64,000 bases of DNA from Clostridium neonatale (GTDB lineage Bacteria > Bacillota > Clostridia > Clostridiales > Clostridiaceae): contig NZ_LN890328.1 in NCBI RefSeq assembly GCF_001458595.1, positions 1-64,000 of the forward strand, read 5' to 3'. Positions 43,573-52,794 of the stretch are shown here, piece after piece. The translations under genes and the position numbers were made by a program. Under the pieces are notes generated by a model. It had not been told where the DNA came from, ran no database searches, and saw nothing but the letters and a program-made list of their open reading frames with translations. Position 1 is the first letter of the stretch. Each line of letters begins with the position of its first letter.

Positions 43573-44211
43573 ATGAGCGCTTTTTTAGGAAAAATCCATT
43601 ATTGGTTATTTAATAAAATATTATGGTTTGAAAATCTAGAGGATGAGATAGTGAACCTTGCAAAAGATGAAGGTTTAAATATAGAAAAGTTGAAAATGCA
43701 TGCCGAAGAAAGATATGGTGAGAAATTACCACATAAATCACTTGAAGAATTAATAGATCACAGCAATATACATGGATGGTTACAAAATAAGATTCATAAT
43801 GCAGAAGGAAGAATGGCTTTTTATACTAAAACAATTTTAGAAAATGATAATCTATCTTTGACTAAAATTGAAAATATATATAAAGAACAAGGTATAAAAG
43901 CAGCTGATGAAGTTAAAAATGAAGAGCAAGATATAAAAAATGCACAAGATATATTTACAGAAGTTAATAATTATATTTTAGATGGTATGCCATGTGATAG
44001 AGTTAATGAATTTATAGAGCTTAGTGACGAAAAGGTAACATGGAAAAGAAGAGTATGTGTCCATAAAGAAACATGGGAAAAAGAAGGAGTGGATGTTAGT
44101 ATATTCTATAGTTTAAGAAACTTATGGATTGAAGCATTCGTGAAGAATTTAAATAATAACTTTAGATATATATTTAGTGAGGATGAAACTTTTTCTATAG
44201 AAAGAATATAA
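43573..44211 (+). CDS. Conserved hypothetical protein
   Basis: I do not recognise a named family for this 212-residue soluble, mostly helical protein. Its N-terminus (MSAFLGKIHYWLFNKI) and the C-terminal stretch DGMPCDRVNEFIELSDEKVTW (20-residue core from DGMPCDRV) with WKRRVCVHKETW hold conserved-looking Cys, His and Trp, which hints at ligand or metal binding. Strong AGGAGG precedes the ATG. The gene is alone, between a structured terminator and the tyrS leader. Confidence 0.75.
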   Translation: MSAFLGKIHYWLFNKILWFENLEDEIVNLAKDEGLNIEKLKMHAEERYGEKLPHKSLEELIDHSNIHGWLQNKIHNAEGRMAFYTKTILENDNLSLTKIENIYKEQGIKAADEVKNEEQDIKNAQDIFTEVNNYILDGMPCDRVNEFIELSDEKVTWKRRVCVHKETWEKEGVDVSIFYSLRNLWIEAFVKNLNNNFRYIFSEDETFSIERI

Positions 44212-44218
44212 GTAAGTA

Positions 44219-44247
44219 TTGACTTTTTAGAAAAATAATAGTAGTAT
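44219..44247 (+). promoter_or_regulatory. Promoter of the tyrS leader
   Basis: TTGACT (44219-44224), 17-base spacer, TAGTAT (44242-44247), about 100 bases before the T-box. Confidence 0.55.
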
Positions 44248-44344
44248 TAAAATAATTTAATATGGCATAACGAAAACTTATAGTACAAAATCTATATTTT
44301 GGAGTATAAGATATGAAAAGCTATGATAAGAATAAGTAGTAATA

Positions 44345-44602
44345 TATAATCCAAACAGAAAGTAACCGGTTGATGAGAGGTGCATGGTAGTTTATTATGA
44401 ATACATCTTTGAGCTTCACACCAAACGATTTTTTATCTAGTAGGCTGTGACGTAACCTGCACACGTTATAGTGCTAGAGTATAACCCATGTAAAGCAATG
44501 GAGTACTCGAAGAGGTAGACAATGTGAGTTGTCTATAAACTAAGGTGGTAACACGAGATATTCTCTCGTCCTTTTGATATTCAAGAGGACGGGAGTTTTT
44601 TA
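44345..44602 (+). promoter_or_regulatory. T-box riboswitch, tyrosine type
   Basis: Stem I begins near AGAAAGTAACCGG. The specifier loop reads GAATACAT with codon TAC (Tyr) at 44402-44404. The T-box sequence is TAAGGTGGTAACACGAG (44541), whose TGGT fits a tRNA with discriminator A. The terminator is CTCTCGTCCTTTTG / CAAGAGGACGGGAG followed by T6. Uncharged tRNA-Tyr should allow tyrS transcription. Confidence 0.95.
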
Positions 44603-44793
44603 TTTTCTCAGAATTTATAGTGAATCTGAAACTGTTAAAATAGTACTATTTAAGGATATAATAGATTTTAATAATTTTTTTAAATAGCTGTAAAATTTAC
44701 ATTATCACTTTAAGAAGAGAACTTATGCAAGCATTTCATGAATCTTATAGAACTTGCTTATATTAAAAAATATAATATAAGGAGAGTTTTGAA

Positions 44794-46002
44794 ATGAACA
44801 AAACAATTGATGAACAATTAAGGATTATAATGAAGGGAGTAGATACTATTGTAAGCGAAGAAAGCTTAAGAAAAAAATTAGAAAAATGCGAAAAAGAAAA
44901 TAAAAAGCTTACAATAAAACTTGGCCTTGATCCAAGTGCACCAGATATACATTTAGGCCATGCAGTTGTATTACGTAAAATTAAACAAATGCAGGATTTG
45001 GGGCATAAGGCAGTAATTATAATTGGAGATTTTACAGGAAAGATAGGAGATCCAACAGGAAAAGCTAAAGGAAGAAAAGCGTTAACAGATGAACAAGTAA
45101 AAGCTAATGCAGAAACTTATAAAGAGCAAATATTTAAAGTTTTAGACAAAGATAAGACTGAGATTAGATTTAATAGTGAATGGCTTTCAAAATTAGCCTT
45201 TGATGATGTATTAAATCTTGCAGCGACAACTACTGTAGCGCGTATGATGGAAAGAGATGATTTTCAAAAAAGATTTAAGAATAATGTGCCAATAGGGATT
45301 CATGAATTCTTTTACCCATTGATGCAAGCCTACGATTCAGTAGCATTAGAGGCAGATATAGAGCTCGGTGGAACTGATCAGACTTTTAATATCTTAATGG
45401 GAAGAACACTTCAAAAGGCAAAAGGACAGGAAGAGCAAGTGGCAATGTTTATGCCTATTCTTGAAGGATTAGATGGAATAGAAAAAATGAGTAAGAGCCT
45501 TGGAAATTATATCGGAGTTAGTGAACCAGCAAATGTAATGTTTAAAAAGGTTATGGAGATACCAGATAATCTTATAATTAAATACTTTGAACTTGCAACT
45601 GATGAACATCCAGATATTGTAGATAAAATAAAGGAGCAATTGAAGAATGGAAAAAACCCAAGAGATGTTAAATTTGAGTTAGCTAAAATTATAACAGGAC
45701 TATATCACTCAGATGAAGAAGTAAAAGAGTCAATTAAATTTTATGATGCAGCATTTAGTAAAAAATCAATTCCAGAAAATATTCCAGAAATAAAAATGAA
45801 TGATAGCATAAAGCATTTAGAAGATATTATACAATTGCTTATTGATGATAATTTTATTCAAAGTAAAAGTGAAATAAGAAGGCTTATAAGTCAAGGTGGA
45901 GTCCAAATAAATGGTGAAAAAATAAATGAAATCAGTGCAATATTAAACAATGGTGATGTTATTAAAATTGGAAAGAAAAAGTTCGTTAAGATAGTTCTAT
46001 AG
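44794..46002 (+). CDS. tyrS: Tyrosyl-tRNA synthetase
   Basis: This class I synthetase of 402 residues has the nucleotide motif [13 protein letters not shown] (HIGH variant), [13 protein letters not shown], the tyrosine pocket, the KMSKS motif in [13 protein letters not shown], and a C-terminal S4 RNA-binding domain ([18 protein letters not shown]). It belongs to the TyrZ-like type with the longer N-terminus. AAGGAGAG precedes the ATG. It is regulated by the tyrosine T-box upstream. Confidence 0.97.
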   Translation: MNKTIDEQLRIIMKGVDTIVSEESLRKKLEKCEKENKKLTIKLGLDPSAPDIHLGHAVVLRKIKQMQDLGHKAVIIIGDFTGKIGDPTGKAKGRKALTDEQVKANAETYKEQIFKVLDKDKTEIRFNSEWLSKLAFDDVLNLAATTTVARMMERDDFQKRFKNNVPIGIHEFFYPLMQAYDSVALEADIELGGTDQTFNILMGRTLQKAKGQEEQVAMFMPILEGLDGIEKMSKSLGNYIGVSEPANVMFKKVMEIPDNLIIKYFELATDEHPDIVDKIKEQLKNGKNPRDVKFELAKIITGLYHSDEEVKESIKFYDAAFSKKSIPENIPEIKMNDSIKHLEDIIQLLIDDNFIQSKSEIRRLISQGGVQINGEKINEISAILNNGDVIKIGKKKFVKIVL

Positions 46003-46063
46003 GCTGAAAGTAATTTTAGAGTTGCTATGTAGGCCATTAATAGTATATAAAAAATTAAATAAA

Positions 46064-46103
46064 TAAGGATACAGTATTTTAGGCTGTATCCTTAAATTTT
46101 TAG
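46064..46103 (+). terminator. Terminator of tyrS
   Basis: Stem TAAGGATACAG / CTGTATCCTTA and T5, 60 bases past the stop codon. Confidence 0.85.
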
Positions 46104-46110
46104 ATAAAAA

Positions 46111-46416
46111 CTACTTTATAGGCAGAAATTTAGATCTTATACATCGACTAGTGTTTTGGATTAGCTTTCTGATTTCTCTAGAAGAAGATCTATCATTATG
46201 TTCTTCATTATTTTTATCTGATAATAATAAAGATCCTATATGCTTAAAAGAATCAGATGACTTTGAATCATTATTATTGTTTATAGTATACTGATCGAAT
46301 GAAGATAAATTAGATGTCATATAATTCTTATCATTAAAAATAAATGTTTGAAAACATATAAATATACCTATAAAAATTATAAGTGGTATTGATAGCTTCA
46401 ATAATAATTTAATCAA
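46111..46416 (-). CDS. Small membrane-anchored hypothetical protein
   Basis: About 101 residues: a hydrophobic N-terminal segment (IKLLLKLSIPLIIFIGIFIC) followed by a polar Ser/Asn-rich tail ending in basic residues (RCIRSKFLPIK). No family recognised. The start is probably the TTG at 46416, six bases after AAGGAG; an ATG eight codons upstream overlaps that site. It might be a small exported or anchored peptide. Reality as a gene rests on the good ribosome site. Confidence 0.5.
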   Translation of the reverse strand: MIKLLLKLSIPLIIFIGIFICFQTFIFNDKNYMTSNLSSFDQYTINNNNDSKSSDSFKHIGSLLLSDKNNEEHNDRSSSREIRKLIQNTSRCIRSKFLPIK

Positions 46417-46508
46417 AATCAACTCCTTTTCTATTATCATACAAAGTATTGAAAATATTACATATTTAATTATCGATATTTTGTTAAATACTTTATATAT
46501 TTTTACTG

Positions 46509-47321
46509 TTATTCCAAATTAAGTTTATTTTTCAATATATATCTAGTGATTAAGAAGAATATAGTAAACCAAAGGGCATTTATAAAGGCAGCTCCTAAGC
46601 CTATAAGATGTACAAGTGCTGTCATATTAGATTGGAACACTAAACTCATATATTCACTAAAACTATTAGGAATTAAAAGCATAATTGATGAGAAAATTGT
46701 ATTCATAATTATATTTAAAACTATGAAGGCACCAAATGATCCAAGAATCTTCATTTTAGGCAATAAGTGTCCGATTGAAATTGAAGTATATATTAAAGTG
46801 ATATTTAAAGCAAGTTGTAGTAAACCAGCTACTAAGAATTCTATACCTACAAGTATAAGCAATCTACCAAATTCAGAGTAAGCTTTAGAAAATGCTTCAG
46901 GTATTATTGAAAAGAAGTTACCAAATGCTTCTCTGTTATACATCATGATTATTATTGATAATATAGCAACAAAAATACTAACTAAACTCCAAATTATAGC
47001 AGAAATAAGTTTTGAAGATATATTTGAAGTTGTAGAAACAGGAAGTGTATTCATTAAATAACCTTCATCACCAAGTAAGTTTTTATAAAAACGCTGTATT
47101 ATTATAAATATTGTTACTATAAATACGGCTGCCATTGTAGCACCATAGGTAAATATGCTAACTACAGCAGGTATTCCGCCAAGAAAGTCCATGTTTACGC
47201 CATCTAATTTAGTCCCAATAAATATTTTTACGATAAAAGCAAAGATTAAAAGAGCACCATAAAGGGGTAATAATATTCTACTTGTTGCTTTAAATTCATA
47301 TTTTAATAACTTTCCTAACAT
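46509..47321 (-). CDS. ABC transporter permease (ABC-2 type)
   Basis: This is a 270-residue permease with six membrane segments, beginning MLGKLLKYEFKATSRILLPLY, a start typical of ABC-2 permeases in YtrA-type operons. GGGAGG lies within the end of the ATPase gene and the reading frames overlap by seven bases, so translation is coupled. Probable exporter of an antimicrobial or envelope compound; substrate unknown. Confidence 0.88.
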   Translation of the reverse strand: MLGKLLKYEFKATSRILLPLYGALLIFAFIVKIFIGTKLDGVNMDFLGGIPAVVSIFTYGATMAAVFIVTIFIIIQRFYKNLLGDEGYLMNTLPVSTTSNISSKLISAIIWSLVSIFVAILSIIIMMYNREAFGNFFSIIPEAFSKAYSEFGRLLILVGIEFLVAGLLQLALNITLIYTSISIGHLLPKMKILGSFGAFIVLNIIMNTIFSSIMLLIPNSFSEYMSLVFQSNMTALVHLIGLGAAFINALWFTIFFLITRYILKNKLNLE

Positions 47322-48064
47322 TTGAACACCTCCCTAAATAAAGAATCAACACTTTTTCCTTCATCTTCTCTAATTTCATCAACAGTCTTTTCAAGAGCTA
47401 TCTCACCGTGTGAAATGAAGATGACATCATCTAGTATTCGCTCTATATCTGAAATAAGATGAGTAGTTATTATAATAGTAGCATCTTCATTATAGTTAGT
47501 TAATATTGTGTTTAATATATAATCTCTTGCAGCAGGATCAACACCGGCTATTGGTTCATCTAGAAAATAAAGTTTTGCTTCTCTGCTCATCACTAGAATA
47601 AGCTGAACCTTTTCTTTGGTACCCTTTGACATAGTTTTTAATTTATCATTAGGATTAATATTTAGCTTTTTTAGCATATCATAAGCTTTTTCAGAGTTAA
47701 AATTTTCATAAAAATCTCTAAAGAAGCTTATGATATCAGAAACTTTCATCCAATCATTTAAATAGGTTCTTTCAGGCAAGTATGAAACCATCTTTTTAGT
47801 TTCAATTCCAGGATGCATTCCATTTATTAAAATTTCACCACTTGTAGGAGTTAAAAGGCCATTAGCAATTTTGGTTAATGTACTTTTCCCGCTACCATTT
47901 GGTCCAAGAAGACCAACAATTCTACCTCTTTTTATTGAAAGGTTTATTCCTTTCAAAGCTTGTTTGTTAGAAAAGGTCTTAACTAAGTTTTTACATTCAA
48001 GTATAGGATTATCATTTAATATTTCATCATTAGTAGGAGAAGTAGTTAAATTATTAGTGTTCAT
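47315..48064 (-). CDS. ABC transporter ATP-binding protein
   Basis: This is a 249-residue ATPase with Walker A GPNGSGKSTLTK, signature MSKGTKEKVQL (a variant of LSGGQ, typical of YtrB-like proteins), Walker B KLYFLDEPIAGVD and the switch His in IITTHLISD. It is paired with the permease downstream. The ATG lies two bases after the GntR stop codon, with GGAGATG upstream. Confidence 0.93.
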   Translation of the reverse strand: MNTNNLTTSPTNDEILNDNPILECKNLVKTFSNKQALKGINLSIKRGRIVGLLGPNGSGKSTLTKIANGLLTPTSGEILINGMHPGIETKKMVSYLPERTYLNDWMKVSDIISFFRDFYENFNSEKAYDMLKKLNINPNDKLKTMSKGTKEKVQLILVMSREAKLYFLDEPIAGVDPAARDYILNTILTNYNEDATIIITTHLISDIERILDDVIFISHGEIALEKTVDEIREDEGKSVDSLFREVFKC

Positions 48065-48066
48065 TA

Positions 48067-48435
48067 TTATTTCATCTCCTTTGCAATATTTTCCATAAGC
48101 GCAATAGCTTCTTTTCTGCCAAAGCCTATCTTTTCCATGTTATTTAAAAATTTTTCAATTTGCTCTCTTGCTAAATCTTTTCTCATATTTTCAACCATAT
48201 TACTATCCTCCGTAATAAATCTACCACTTGTTCTCTGGCTAAAAACCAAACCGATTCTTTCAAGCTCTGAAAGAGCTTTTTGCATTGTATTTGGATTGAC
48301 AGCAGCCTCACTTGCTAAGTCTCTAACTGATGGAAGTTTTTCTCCAACTTTATATTGGCCACATATTATTTTTAGTTGAATCTGTTCCATAAGTTGCAAA
48401 TATATTGGTCTATCATCTGTGAATTGCCATGTCAT
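48067..48435 (-). CDS. GntR-family regulator, YtrA subfamily
   Basis: This is a 122-residue repressor with a GntR winged helix (VGEKLPSVRDLASEAAVNPNT, 20-residue core VGEKLPSVRDLASEAAVNPN) and only a short C-terminal dimer helix pair, the mark of the YtrA subfamily. These repress their own ABC operon and respond to cell-wall-active antibiotics in known cases. GGAGTGAG precedes the ATG. It is first in the three-gene operon. Confidence 0.93.
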   Translation of the reverse strand: MTWQFTDDRPIYLQLMEQIQLKIICGQYKVGEKLPSVRDLASEAAVNPNTMQKALSELERIGLVFSQRTSGRFITEDSNMVENMRKDLAREQIEKFLNNMEKIGFGRKEAIALMENIAKEMK

Positions 48436-48632
48436 AATCTCACTCCTTTTGTATTATTATATTATTGTACTAAGTTCTTAATACAATAATATAATAGCAA
48501 GAAAAAAATGTCAATATATTTTTATGTGCTTATCAATAAAATTTAAATCATCTAGATAAAATTGAAGTATACTATGAAGTTTTTAGTAGTTCATATATCT
48601 TAAATTATCATATATTTAAGACGTACAATTGG

Positions 48633-48717
48633 TTGAATGGCATTAAGGAATTGTGATATAATTGAGATAAGTTATGAAGCAATGATGTATAAATTTCTGT
48701 TTTCATAACTTTTTTTA
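48633..48717 (+). promoter_or_regulatory. Promoter followed at once by a terminator
   Basis: TTGAAT (48633), 18-base spacer and an extended -10 TGATATAAT (48654-48662) are followed by the stem AAGTTATGAA/TTCATAACTT (48669-48711) and T6. A transcript from this promoter would be about 50 bases, or the hairpin is an attenuator in the ridA leader. The rest of 48436-48815 shows nothing else. Confidence 0.5.
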
Positions 48718-48815
48718 TTACGATTTTAGTTGTAAAATATAATATAAGTTGATAAAAGATAAATTTTAATTAACTATTATTAAACAATTAATATGAAAAA
48801 TCAGGAGGAATTATT

Positions 48816-49193
48816 ATGTTAAAAATCACAAATACAGATAAAGCACCAGCTGCTATAGGACCATATTCACAAGCAGTTTCAGTTGGAGACTTATTATTTA
48901 CATCAGGACAAATTGCTTTATGCCCAAAATCAGGTGAGGTTGTTGGAACAACTATTGAAGAACAAACAACTCAAGTTATGAAAAACATTAGTGCGATATT
49001 AGAAGCAAATAATGTAAAATTTGAAAATGTAGTTAAGACTACTTGCTTCCTTGCTAATATGTCTGACTTTGGAAAGTTTAATGAAATATATGGAGAGTAT
49101 TTTATAAGTAAGCCTGCACGTTCTTGCGTTGCAGTTAAAGAACTTCCTAAAAATGTTTTATGTGAAGTTGAAGTTATAGCGTATAAAGGCTAA
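48816..49193 (+). CDS. ridA: RidA-family reactive intermediate deaminase
   Basis: This 125-residue trimeric enzyme hydrolyses reactive enamine/imine products of PLP dehydratases to keto acids and ammonia. Motifs: KAPAAIGPYSQAV, LLFTSGQIAL, VVKTTCFLANMSDF, and PARSCVAVKELPKN with the substrate-binding Arg, and the usual CEVEVIAYKG end. AGGAGGAA precedes the ATG. Monocistronic. Confidence 0.95.
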   Translation: MLKITNTDKAPAAIGPYSQAVSVGDLLFTSGQIALCPKSGEVVGTTIEEQTTQVMKNISAILEANNVKFENVVKTTCFLANMSDFGKFNEIYGEYFISKPARSCVAVKELPKNVLCEVEVIAYKG

Positions 49194-49206
49194 TTAATTA
49201 ACAGTC

Positions 49207-49247
49207 TAAAACACCCAAATAATATATGATTTGGGTGTTTAATTTTT
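49207..49247 (+). terminator. Terminator of ridA
   Basis: Stem AAACACCCAAAT / ATTTGGGTGTTT, then AATTTTT. Confidence 0.88.
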
Positions 49248-49450
49248 ACTTATTCTTCATTTTAAAATTTTTCTTTATAACCTTAGTTTTTTAAACTTTC
49301 TTTCTTAAAATCAACCAACAATAATACTCTAAATAGCTCTTTCTATTTCCAAAACTATCGATTCTAATATTTTTGAGTATGCAGATACATAAAAATCAAT
49401 AACTTGAGGAATGAATAAGCATTATTGATATTATTGCTTAAACATATATA

Positions 49451-50527
49451 TATGTTTTAATAAAATGTTGTTATGTTTAGAAATGCTGTTTTGTGGAAAG
49501 TATCAAAATAATAGTTTTATTTTGATATAGGAGATTATTATGGTACAAGAAGATAGTAATTTTGAAAAATTGGGAAAACATACAGGAAATCTTTTGAAAT
49601 ATGATATCTATAAAAATAGATGTATTAAAGAATGTCCAAATTGTAATGGAAAAAGTTATATTAAGTTTGGAAAATATAAAGGAATTCAGAGATATAAATG
49701 CAAAGAATGCGAAAAAACTTTTTCTAAAACTACAAAAGCTTTATGGCGTTATTCAAAAAAAGACCCAGAAAAATGGATTGAATTTATGGAATTAATGCTT
49801 CAAAAGATTTCTTTAAGAGCATGTTCAAAAATATTAGAAATAAACATAAGAACAGCGTTCATATGGAGACATAAAGTTATGCATGGGATGCTTCAGGAGA
49901 TAATGGCTGATAAATTAGAAGGGAAAGTTTTTATAACAAAAGCAATTGAAAAGGAAAATTTTAAAGGATGCAGAAATATTACTACCTCAGAAAGAAAAAA
50001 TATATGGATTGTAGCAGCAAGAGATCGACACGATTCAATGATTATAGTTCCAATATGCAAGGATTATTGGAGTGAAGATAGTTTTAAAAATTTAGTATAT
50101 TCAAAAATAGAAGAAAATTCATACATAGTGTCAGACTACGACAGATATATGATGAATGTTGCAAAGAAACACAATAAAGGAATAACTTTAAATGCATATA
50201 GAGAAGAATGTATAAAAAAATTTAGAGGTAATTTGAAAAGATGGATAGGTGGATTTAAAGGAGTAGCGACTAAATATTTAGAAGGATATCTTTCATATTT
50301 TATTATTTTTAATGTTTACAAGAAATTTAATAGTCTTGATTTTACATATGATTTATCTAAAAATTATTTTGTTAATAATGTATTAAATTGAGATCAACAA
50401 CTTGATTTAATACATTATTTATCTAAAAAATGTAATGCTTTAAAATGAAATTTTAATTAGATAGTATGTAAGAATTGTTTTATATATTATATAAAAAATA
50501 ATGTTAACAACATTATTTTAAAACATA
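49451..50527 (+). mobile_element. IS1595-like element with 23-base inverted ends
   Basis: Ends at 49451-49473 and 50505-50527 are inverted repeats with 21 of 23 matches (TATGTTTTAA ... AATGTTGTTA). The 1077-base element contains one transposase-like gene. No clear 8-base target duplication is seen (CATATATA versus GGCTTATA). The MITE at 26204 has the same ends, so the ends have been mobile. Confidence 0.8.
49540..50391 (+). CDS. IS1595/ISXO2-like transposase with altered catalytic site
   Basis: This is a 283-residue protein with an N-terminal zinc ribbon (CPNCNGKSYIKFG ... CKECEKTF), an HTH-like middle (SLRACSKILEINIRTAFIWR) and an ISXO2-like DDE domain (IWIVAARDRHDSMIIV, YIVSDYDRYM, GFKGVATKYLEGYLSYFI). 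The first catalytic position, normally in a VEVDE-type motif, reads KVFITKAIE: the Asp is missing. It is full length and has a good site (ATAGGAGA). It is therefore probably inactive as a transposase, or adapted to another use. Confidence 0.85.
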   Translation: MVQEDSNFEKLGKHTGNLLKYDIYKNRCIKECPNCNGKSYIKFGKYKGIQRYKCKECEKTFSKTTKALWRYSKKDPEKWIEFMELMLQKISLRACSKILEINIRTAFIWRHKVMHGMLQEIMADKLEGKVFITKAIEKENFKGCRNITTSERKNIWIVAARDRHDSMIIVPICKDYWSEDSFKNLVYSKIEENSYIVSDYDRYMMNVAKKHNKGITLNAYREECIKKFRGNLKRWIGGFKGVATKYLEGYLSYFIIFNVYKKFNSLDFTYDLSKNYFVNNVLN

Positions 50528-50642
50528 GGCTTATAGCGTTAACAGATTATATTTCTACTGAATGTCTTTATGAGTGTTGAATATTTTTTGTACTATAAGA
50601 ATTTTATATAGTATATACCATATTGCTGTAATATAAAATATT

Positions 50643-50661
50643 CGTGCTAACGCACTTTTTT
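50643..50661 (+). terminator. Short hairpin with T run
   Basis: GTGC-TAAC-GCAC followed by T6, 190 bases before the NADH oxidase gene. It has no obvious upstream gene except the transposase. The remaining 50392-50852 is AT-rich and holds the right end of the IS. Confidence 0.4.
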
Positions 50662-50852
50662 CTGAATTATAAATTTGAAATTAATAAGAGTAAACTGATA
50701 GGATATATTGACAACTCGTATCAAAATAATTATGATTTAACCATAAATTATATTATAAAATATTAAATTTAAACTTAAACTACTAAAGATAAATAGAAAA
50801 ATAAATATACTTTATATCATATAATGTATATAAAAATATAGGAGGAAAACAA

Positions 50853-52190
50853 ATGAAAGTTATAATAATTGGAGGTATTGCAGCAGGGACAAGTGCAGCA
50901 GCTAAACTTAGAAGAATCCATAAAGATGCTGAAATAATAATGTATGAAAAATCTAAAATAGTTTCTTTTGGAGCATGTGGATTACCTTACTTTGTTGGAA
51001 ACTTTTTTAATGATTCAGAAAACATGATTGCAAGAACTCCAGAAGCATTTATTAAAAGTGGAGTAGATGTTAAGCTTGAACATGAAGTAATAAATATAGA
51101 TTTTGATAATAAAAAAGTTACTGTTAAAGATATAAAAAGTAATGAAACTTTTGATGATAGCTATGATAAGCTTATGATTGCTACAGGTTCAAGTAGCATA
51201 ATTCCACCAATAAAAAATTTAGAGCTTGAAAATGTATATACATTGAAAAGCATGGAAGATGGGAAGATGTTAAAGCATCTTATAAGCGATGAGAAAAACA
51301 AAAAAATCGCAATAATTGGTGCAGGATTTATTGGACTTGAAGCTGTAGAAGCTGCTAAGCATAATAATAAAGAAGTGTCTGTTTTCCAATTGGAAGATAG
51401 AATATTAAAAGATGTATTTGATAAAGAAATAACAGATTTATTAGAAGAGGAATTAAGAAGTAAAGGTGTAGACCTATATCTTAATGAAACTGTTAAAGAA
51501 CTTGTAGGTGAAGATAATAGAGTTAAAAAGGTTATAAGCAGTAATAGAGAAATAGAAGCAGACATAGTAATTGTAGCAACTGGAGTTAGACCTAATACTG
51601 GATTTATAAAAAGTGATAAGCTTAAAATGCTTAAGAATGGAGCAATCATAGTAGATGAATATGGAAGAACATCAATTGAAGATGTTTATGCAGCAGGAGA
51701 TTGCGCAACTATTAAGCAAATAGTAACAAACGAAGATGCTTATGTACCACTTGCAACAGGGGCTAATAAACTTGGACGTATAGTAGGTGAAAATATAGGT
51801 GGAAATGATATTGCGTTCCAAGGTTCTTTATCATCAAGCTGTATTAAGGTTTTAGATATGGAAGCCGGAAGAACTGGTATAACTGAAAGTAAAGCAGAAG
51901 CGCTTGGATTAAACTACAAGACTACATTTATATCAGATATGAATCAAACAAGTTATTATCCAGGACAAAACAAAATTTATATAAAATTAATTTATGATGC
52001 AGATACAAAAGTGATTTTAGGTGGGCAGGTTGCCGGATACAAGGATGCAGTGCAGAGAGTCAATGTAATTGCTGCATGTATTTATGGTAAACTTACAACT
52101 AGAGAACTTGGAATGCTTGACTTATGTTATGCACCACCATTTGCTAGAACTTGGGATGCGCTTAATGTAGCAGGAAATGTAGCTAAGTAA
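50853..52190 (+). CDS. CoA-disulfide reductase / NADH oxidase family flavoprotein
   Basis: This is a 445-residue pyridine-nucleotide-disulfide oxidoreductase. FAD motif IIGGIAAGTSAAAKLRR, single redox Cys42 in SFGACGLPYFVGN, NAD motif IAIIGAGFIGLEAVEAA, second FAD motif VYAAGDCA, and C-terminal dimer domain. The single redox Cys places it among NADH oxidases and CoA-disulfide or persulfide reductases; the substrate cannot be told apart by eye. AGGAGG precedes the ATG. Confidence 0.92.
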   Translation: MKVIIIGGIAAGTSAAAKLRRIHKDAEIIMYEKSKIVSFGACGLPYFVGNFFNDSENMIARTPEAFIKSGVDVKLEHEVINIDFDNKKVTVKDIKSNETFDDSYDKLMIATGSSSIIPPIKNLELENVYTLKSMEDGKMLKHLISDEKNKKIAIIGAGFIGLEAVEAAKHNNKEVSVFQLEDRILKDVFDKEITDLLEEELRSKGVDLYLNETVKELVGEDNRVKKVISSNREIEADIVIVATGVRPNTGFIKSDKLKMLKNGAIIVDEYGRTSIEDVYAAGDCATIKQIVTNEDAYVPLATGANKLGRIVGENIGGNDIAFQGSLSSSCIKVLDMEAGRTGITESKAEALGLNYKTTFISDMNQTSYYPGQNKIYIKLIYDADTKVILGGQVAGYKDAVQRVNVIAACIYGKLTTRELGMLDLCYAPPFARTWDALNVAGNVAK

Positions 52191-52304
52191 TTAAAATTTA
52201 GAATATAATAAAACTAATGAAGATAAGCGTAATTATATACAAATTTAATGTGAAAATCAGAAATATTATTAACGTAAAGATAAACTTATATAATTTAGAG
52301 AGAG

Positions 52305-52332
52305 AGGATTCAGGATTTTGAATCCTTTTTTT
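52305..52332 (+). terminator. Terminator of the NADH oxidase-like gene
   Basis: Stem AGGATTC / GAATCCT with T7. Confidence 0.85.
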
Positions 52333-52486
52333 GAAATGAGTTATAATTAATTGTATAAATTAGAAATCTTGATAATAACTTTGATTAATTAAACTAATTA
52401 TTGTATATTAAAAGTAAGAAAAGTTTATAGAAAATTAGTATATAATATAGAGTTCTATAAGACTACCCAGGAGGGAATAGAGATAG

Positions 52487-52792
52487 ATGAGTGTAGGGAC
52501 TATTACTAAGGTAAAAAGCGAAGGGAAAATAAAAATAAAAAAGCCAAAAGATTATAAAGTGATAATGTATAATGATGATTATACTACTATGGAATTTGTT
52601 ATACATGTTCTTATGTCAATATTTAATAAAAATATAGTTGAAGCAGAAAAAATAATGCTTGATGTACATGAAAAAGGAATAGGGGTAGCAGGAATATATA
52701 GTTATGATATTGCTGTTACAAAAGCTACTACAGCAATGTCACTCGCAAAGGAACAAGATTTTCCTTTCAAACTTACAGTTGAGGAGGTATAG
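52487..52792 (+). CDS. clpS: ATP-dependent Clp protease adaptor ClpS
   Basis: This 101-residue adaptor delivers N-degron substrates to ClpA-ClpP. The core YKVIMYNDDYTTMEFVIHVL has the Asn-Asp-Asp of the N-end pocket, followed by AEKIMLDVHEKGIGVAGIYS with the Met and His lining the pocket. The N-terminal 20 residues are the flexible tail. CAGGAGG precedes the ATG. It is cotranscribed with clpA, two bases downstream. Confidence 0.95.
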   Translation: MSVGTITKVKSEGKIKIKKPKDYKVIMYNDDYTTMEFVIHVLMSIFNKNIVEAEKIMLDVHEKGIGVAGIYSYDIAVTKATTAMSLAKEQDFPFKLTVEEV

Positions 52793-52794
52793 TT

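Noticed and set aside
49443-50535. 8-base target duplication around the IS1595-like element
   Set aside because: The flanks CATATATA and GGCTTATA do not match; the original flanks may have been rearranged.
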